Below, piece after piece: positions 39,699-43,708 of a stretch of 43,708 bases of DNA. The position numbers and the translations under genes are program-made. This stretch comes from Promethearchaeota archaeon. Lineage in GTDB: Archaea; Asgardarchaeota; Lokiarchaeia; Sigyniarchaeales; SOKP01. The stretch covers positions 1 to 43,708 of the forward strand of contig RDOA01000028.1 of NCBI GenBank assembly GCA_011364925.1, written 5' to 3'. Position 1 is the stretch's first letter. Every line of letters starts with the position of its first letter. Under the pieces are notes generated by a model that was not told where the DNA came from, made no database searches, and saw only the letters and a program-made list of their open reading frames with translations.

Positions 39699-40607
39699 AT
39701 GGAAGATTTTGTTATACCACTTTCAGACGAGTATAGCGACATTTATTTCGTTGAGGGTGAACTATCTGCGAGATACCCCTATTCGAATTCAATGTTGATC
39801 GGGGATTATCTAATTGATACGGGTATATCTCCAAAACGATTGAAGAGATTAAAAAAACGGTTCCCAATCAATCATGTTTTGCTGACCCATTGGCACGAAG
39901 ATCACATTTCTGGTAATTACATTATGAAAAATGTCAAGTTTTACTGTCATTCAAAAGATAAATTACCAATCGAAAATGTTGACAAAATGATTCCTCTCTA
40001 TAATGTCCATAATACACCAGTTGAGGACGAATTAAAAAGTCTAATTGAAATACTACGGATGCAAAATGTTAGAGTGGATAGAGTATTCCAAGACAATGAT
40101 ATTTTCAACATCGGAGAACAGTTCAAATTAAAAGTTCTTCATACTCCTGGCCATACAGCTGGACATTGTGCATTTTATGAACTCAATTCAAAAATAGCGT
40201 TCCTTGGTGATATCGACCTTACTAAACATCCATATTATGGGAATCTGGATGCTAATTTAATTGAATTCGAAAAGTCTATTGCTAAGATTAAGAAATTAGA
40301 TGTAAATGTTGTAATTACAGGACATAGAGGAATTATTAACGGAAAGAATAATATTATCGAAGAAATTAATAAATACGAGGCAGTTTTACGAGAGAGAGAT
40401 GATAGAATTCTTTCAATCCTCGCCGAAAAAAAAACTCCTACTAGTCTAGCTGAATTTAAGGGTAAAAACGTGATTTATAGAAAGTATAATTCGGCATATA
40501 AAGATTTTGAACTGATCGCCGAGCTTCTCATGATTGAGAAACATTTTGAGAAACTCATAAAGATGCACAAAATCATTAAAAAAGACGAAGGTTACGTTTT
40601 AAATTAA
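39699..40607 (+). CDS. Metallo-beta-lactamase-fold hydrolase
   Basis: The 302-residue protein is an MBL-fold enzyme with the metal-binding HWHEDH motif in LTHWHEDHISGN, a downstream metal His in HTPGHTAGH, the bridging Asp in LGDID, and the last His in VITGHRG. The C-terminal ~85 residues form a small helical domain like that of LACTB2-type ribonuclease relatives. Zinc hydrolases of this type cleave diverse substrates: lactones, glyoxalase II substrates, RNA. The substrate is unknown. The ATG at 39699 is chosen over an upstream TTG at 39687. It may share a message with the DUF998 gene. Confidence 0.85.
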   Translation: MEDFVIPLSDEYSDIYFVEGELSARYPYSNSMLIGDYLIDTGISPKRLKRLKKRFPINHVLLTHWHEDHISGNYIMKNVKFYCHSKDKLPIENVDKMIPLYNVHNTPVEDELKSLIEILRMQNVRVDRVFQDNDIFNIGEQFKLKVLHTPGHTAGHCAFYELNSKIAFLGDIDLTKHPYYGNLDANLIEFEKSIAKIKKLDVNVVITGHRGIINGKNNIIEEINKYEAVLRERDDRILSILAEKKTPTSLAEFKGKNVIYRKYNSAYKDFELIAELLMIEKHFEKLIKMHKIIKKDEGYVLN

Positions 40608-40629
40608 ATGAAATAAAAAATAAAAGAAG

Positions 40630-42066
40630 TTAATCCTCAAGTGTTACCGATTCTGGTAACTTTTTCATCATTGCTTTAACATCAAGTCCTTTCCTTTTAA
40701 GCATAGCATTCCTAATAAGGTATACTATTGCTCCTATGCCCATAAAAGGGAAAACAATCAAGGAGATTATTAATCCCGCGTCAGGATCAAGAAATAGAAG
40801 GAGAAGGAAAAGAGCTGAAAAGACAGCGCCAAGAATTCCAAAAATTACGATCCAAACCTTAGAGGGTTTGAATCCCGCTTTATCATGCCATTCAGGAAAT
40901 TTTCTTTGAAAGAAAATCGCTCCGATGCATAGAGGTATTTGAATGATTAGGACTACCACTCCAACTATTGCGCTTAATAATGTAGCTGCGAGTTCAATTG
41001 TAAGACCAGCTAGCATAGTTAGTGCTGGTATAAAGGTAATTAAGAAGATAATACCAACGATAAACAATAATGTTAAAGCGTGTCTGGGAGTTTTATGCTT
41101 TTCATTGACTTTTGAAAATATTTTAGGAAATAGATGTTCCCTACTTATCATTAAAATATCGCGTGAATAAGCCATATAGGAGGGATGGATTGTAGAAGCG
41201 ATTGCGACAGCTATTAAAATTCCTATAAAAACTACTGCTCCTTGTGGAAGCAATCCATGTGTAATGATTATCTCAAGAACAGTTCCTATTGGAACATTCC
41301 AAGGTTGTACACCAGCAACCATGAAAGCTTGCAAAGTATATAAGGAGATTAATATAATGAAACTAATTAACAAAGCTCTTGGAATATTCTTTTTGGGATT
41401 TTTAACTTCCCCCGCTACATCTAAAATTAATGTGAATCCAACGTAGGAAAAGAAAAAGATTAAGGCTGCAAATAAAACGGGTGAAATTCCTATAGGAAAT
41501 AAATTCGCAATATTAGATGGATTGAATGCAGGTATTGCAGCAATAATAAAGATGATCATTACCAAAATATCTCCAAATATTGTAATAATTAACTCAATTA
41601 AACCAGATAATTCTATTTTGATCCAGTTTAAGAAATAAAATACCATTAGTACGACTATCCCAATTAATATAACAACTATTAAATCAAGTCCAGCTGGAAT
41701 AAGAAATGCCTGAGCTAGGAATAAGCCAAACATTGACGATAAATAAGCTAGAGTTGTTCCTACTGCTAAAATTATTAACCATACTACCATAAAACCTCCA
41801 AATTTACCTAATAATCTACTTGTGATAACATAAGAGCCACCTGCTACGGGAAACGCTGAACCTAAATATGCTGAAATAAAAGCCACAAAAATTGATGGAA
41901 TTACCGCTATTAAGTATGATATAAAGATTGCTGGTCCAGTTCTAGAAAGATAGGCTGCAGGGTTAAGCCAAATACCTGCTCCAATGACCATACCGACGAT
42001 GATGAAGATCGCAATGGGTAGATTAATTCCACGACTGAGTTCTTTGTCTTTAACCATTATTTTCAC
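40630..42066 (-). CDS. APC-family amino-acid permease
   Basis: The 478-residue protein has about 12 hydrophobic segments and the APC-family N-terminal signature with helix-breaking glycines: FIIVGMVIGAGIWLNPAAYLSRTGPA. The 'AGGSYVITSRLLGKFGG' and the FFFSYVGFTLILDVAGEVKNPKKNIPRAL segments (TM6 region and following loop) are also typical. It probably imports an amino acid or polyamine with sodium or protons. Substrate unknown. The ATG at 42066 is clear. The gene is on the same strand as the ELFV dehydrogenase 61 bases upstream; together they suggest amino-acid uptake and oxidation, though no direct proof is in the sequence. Confidence 0.88.
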   Translation of the reverse strand: MKIMVKDKELSRGINLPIAIFIIVGMVIGAGIWLNPAAYLSRTGPAIFISYLIAVIPSIFVAFISAYLGSAFPVAGGSYVITSRLLGKFGGFMVVWLIILAVGTTLAYLSSMFGLFLAQAFLIPAGLDLIVVILIGIVVLMVFYFLNWIKIELSGLIELIITIFGDILVMIIFIIAAIPAFNPSNIANLFPIGISPVLFAALIFFFSYVGFTLILDVAGEVKNPKKNIPRALLISFIILISLYTLQAFMVAGVQPWNVPIGTVLEIIITHGLLPQGAVVFIGILIAVAIASTIHPSYMAYSRDILMISREHLFPKIFSKVNEKHKTPRHALTLLFIVGIIFLITFIPALTMLAGLTIELAATLLSAIVGVVVLIIQIPLCIGAIFFQRKFPEWHDKAGFKPSKVWIVIFGILGAVFSALFLLLLFLDPDAGLIISLIVFPFMGIGAIVYLIRNAMLKRKGLDVKAMMKKLPESVTLED

Positions 42067-42127
42067 TTTTTTGTAAAAATTCCAAATTGTTTTAAAATTT
42101 TAAATTACTTTAAACTTTGATCGATTT

Positions 42128-43327
42128 CTATTTAAATCTTTTATTTAATTTTTCAATTAAATTTACCTTTCTTTTTATTTTTTTTTTAAGTTCATTCAAA
42201 GCGTCATTAACAGCATAATCGTAAGGCGTTATCCTCTCATTATAAGCCTCCTGTATTACATGAAAAGTTTTTTCACTTATTTTAGATTTGATATAATCAA
42301 ATATCTCATTGCAATCCTTAGCTACCTTATTAACTAAAACCGCTAACACTTCGCCTGCATTTGCAACAAAATCTGGAAAAGCAATTATTCCTTTTTCCGC
42401 CAAAATGCTAGTTATTCCTTTCTCGTAAGGAATATTAGCCGCTGGAACGAGAGCAATAGTTTCAATGTTATCGACATTTTGTTTGTTTATGACATCTGGT
42501 CGGGCTCCAGGGATAATGAAGTCGGTTTTGAATTCAGAAGATAATTCAAATAGTTTCTCTTTAGGAATTTTCATTAGATTTTTACTACTATATTCGTTTA
42601 CCAAGTCGTCGCCATATTCCAATTTAAGTCGTAATAGCTCATCAATATTTAACCCATCATCGTCATAAATCGCACCTTTAATCGTAGAAACTCCCGTGAG
42701 TAAATACCCCTTATCCTTTAAACTCATAGCTATGGCAGTTCCTACTTTACCAAACCCCTCTAATAGAATTTTCGGTCTTTGAGTCGCTACCTGTTTCAGT
42801 CTTGTGAGCTTGTCGATATTATTATAGATAACTTCAAGGCAATCAATTACTCCATATCCAGTAAATAATTCTTCTACCGGGATTCCTTCTTTGAATAAAC
42901 CTATTTTGTTCGGTGCGAGATTTGGAACTCCCATCACACTAAACATTTTAACCAAATCGTTATCATCTGTGCCCATATCTGGTCCGGGATAATATACATC
43001 ATTTTTCACGTAAGTTCCAATTGCTTTTGCAAAACCTGTGAGTAAGACGCCCTTATTGTCATCCAAGGGATTTCCTAATACGCCTGATTTAGCTCCTCCC
43101 ACCTTTAATCGATAAGCGCAAAATTTTAGAGACATTGCACGAGATAAACGTACTATTTCATCAACCGTGATATCTGGAGCCAATCTAACACCACCAGCAG
43201 GAATACCATATACTGAATTATCTATTGATAAAACTCCCTTTAAACCAATAGAAGGATTATTAATCAAAATGACTTGTTCAGGACCAATTTCGTCCAAAAG
43301 AGACATATCTTGTATTTCAAATTTCAT
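42128..43327 (-). CDS. Glu/Leu/Phe/Val (ELFV) dehydrogenase-family protein
   Basis: The enzymes deaminate an amino acid to its 2-oxo acid with NAD(P). The 399-residue protein has the substrate-binding IPAGGVRLAP and the catalytic Lys in VGGAKSGVLG. PGPDMGTDDND carries the conserved Asp, and the Rossmann motif ILLEGFGKVGTAIAMSL begins the nucleotide domain. The C-terminus has DFVANAGEVL, typical of the family. It differs from ordinary GDH at several family positions, so leucine/valine-type or another substrate is possible. I chose ATG 43327; the GTG at 43339 overlaps the AAGGAGT site (AAGGAGTG), which fits a ribosome-binding site for the ATG. It lies just upstream of the APC permease gene. Confidence 0.87.
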   Translation of the reverse strand: MKFEIQDMSLLDEIGPEQVILINNPSIGLKGVLSIDNSVYGIPAGGVRLAPDITVDEIVRLSRAMSLKFCAYRLKVGGAKSGVLGNPLDDNKGVLLTGFAKAIGTYVKNDVYYPGPDMGTDDNDLVKMFSVMGVPNLAPNKIGLFKEGIPVEELFTGYGVIDCLEVIYNNIDKLTRLKQVATQRPKILLEGFGKVGTAIAMSLKDKGYLLTGVSTIKGAIYDDDGLNIDELLRLKLEYGDDLVNEYSSKNLMKIPKEKLFELSSEFKTDFIIPGARPDVINKQNVDNIETIALVPAANIPYEKGITSILAEKGIIAFPDFVANAGEVLAVLVNKVAKDCNEIFDYIKSKISEKTFHVIQEAYNERITPYDYAVNDALNELKKKIKRKVNLIEKLNKRFK

Positions 43328-43396
43328 TTTCTTTTTCACTCCTTATGATTAATAAATTACTTTACTCAAAATAAAACTTAATTTCTTCTTATTTTT

Positions 43397-43406
43397 GATA
43401 TATATG
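43397..43406 (+). promoter_or_regulatory. TATA box before the terminal PLP enzyme gene
   Basis: GATATATATG lies about 60 bases upstream of the ATG at 43463; a start near 43429 gives a leader of about 34 bases. It sits in the divergent gap with the ELFV gene, whose own promoter also lies here. Confidence 0.4.
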
Positions 43407-43462
43407 TCTAATTCGAGGGTCAGAAATACAACCTTTTTTTGCAATAACAAATTTTCTTTTTT

Positions 43463-43708
43463 ATGACAATTGGACTCCCTGTTCTATTTGAGTTATATCC
43501 AAAATTAAAAAATAAAGTACCATGGGTAAAAATATTAACCCAAATTCCTACTGATGTTGACCGGTTAACCGAACTTGAAAAATACTTTGAAATGAAAGAT
43601 GGAGGGATATATGTAAAACGTGATGATAAAAGTCATCACATATATGGGGGTAATAAATTAAGGAAATTTGAATTTATTTTCGGAAAAGTATTGAAAAATA
43701 AAAAAAAG
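43463..43708 (+). CDS. ACC deaminase/D-cysteine desulfhydrase-like PLP enzyme, N-terminal fragment
   Basis: The gene runs off the window after 82 codons. The fragment contains VKRDDKSHHIYGGNKLRK, the family's PLP-lysine segment (Lys in GGNKLRK). This belongs to fold-type II enzymes that act on D-cysteine or 1-aminocyclopropane-1-carboxylate. The N-terminus 'LTQIPTDVDRLTELEKYF' is also family-like ('P.T.......L......i..KRDD'). The active-site nucleophile and the substrate residues lie beyond the edge, so deaminase and desulfhydrase cannot be told apart. ATG at 43463 has no clear ribosome-binding site; a TATA-like run lies about 60 bases upstream. Confidence 0.75.
   Translation, partial: MTIGLPVLFELYPKLKNKVPWVKILTQIPTDVDRLTELEKYFEMKDGGIYVKRDDKSHHIYGGNKLRKFEFIFGKVLKNKKK

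Noticed and set aside
1-43708. CRISPR array, insertion sequence, prophage or rRNA/tRNA gene
   Set aside because: No regularly spaced repeats, transposase, integrase or recognisable tRNA was found on either strand.

Overview
The window reads as a chromosomal piece of an Asgard archaeon, most like a low-GC Lokiarchaeia-type lineage. Archaeal hallmarks are a histone, a TFB (TFIIB-like) initiation factor, a proteasome beta subunit, a NOG1 GTPase, an archaeal/eukaryal-type prolyl-tRNA synthetase and the HPS/PHI pair. Asgard-type eukaryotic-signature genes are a two-gelsolin-domain protein, a longin-like domain fused to a Ras/Arf-type GTPase, a free longin-like protein, an EMC3/TMCO1-type membrane protein, a RING-like zinc-finger protein, a dual-specificity phosphatase and a type II (Fumble-type) pantothenate kinase. 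The DNA is strongly AT-rich, intergenic regions are short and AT-rich, and Shine-Dalgarno sites occur only at some genes. No rRNA, tRNA, CRISPR array, insertion sequence or prophage was seen.

Layout. 1-8.6 kb: end of a VOC gene, NOG1, a TPR-like coiled-coil protein, aspartate-semialdehyde dehydrogenase, an unknown gene coupled to a DUF362 gene, type II PanK and PHI. 8.6-13.4 kb: histone, a 0.6-kb non-coding stretch, a proteasome beta subunit lacking its catalytic Thr, a 685-residue protein ending in a RING-like finger, and a DUF2225-like zinc protein. 13.6-19 kb: LysE exporter, a Trp-repeat tail-anchored protein, an aminotransferase, gelsolin-zinc ribbon and a long coiled-coil protein. 19-25.6 kb (minus strand): GtrA and EMC3-like membrane proteins, DUSP, a three-gene glycerol-3-phosphate dehydrogenase operon, a second tail-anchored protein and a longin-like protein. 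25.8-38.5 kb (plus strand): nitronate monooxygenase-like, LarA-like, longin-GTPase, TFB, HPS, coiled-coil, a seven-helix membrane esterase, a PlsY-dolichol kinase-like fusion, an unknown protein and ProRS. 38.5-43.7 kb: small membrane proteins, a metallo-beta-lactamase-fold protein, an APC transporter, an ELFV amino-acid dehydrogenase and the start of a PLP enzyme of the ACC deaminase/D-cysteine desulfhydrase type.

How it fits together. The gelsolin, longin and GTPase genes belong to the Asgard cytoskeletal and membrane-dynamics repertoire. The Thr1-less beta subunit followed by a RING-like protein suggests a protein-quality-control neighbourhood. The GlpA-type operon and the PlsY-like fusion both concern sn-glycerol-3-phosphate, the bacterial/eukaryal lipid backbone, although no G3P-making or ether-lipid gene is present here. 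HPS and PHI (22 kb apart) give the ribulose-monophosphate route between pentoses and hexoses. LysE, APC, the ELFV dehydrogenase, the aminotransferase and the terminal PLP enzyme suggest peptide or amino-acid use. The strongest candidates for something undescribed are the proteasome/RING pair, the PlsY-kinase fusion, the gelsolin-zinc ribbon fusion, the 40-residue Trp-repeat tail-anchored protein and a gene with no conventional start codon.
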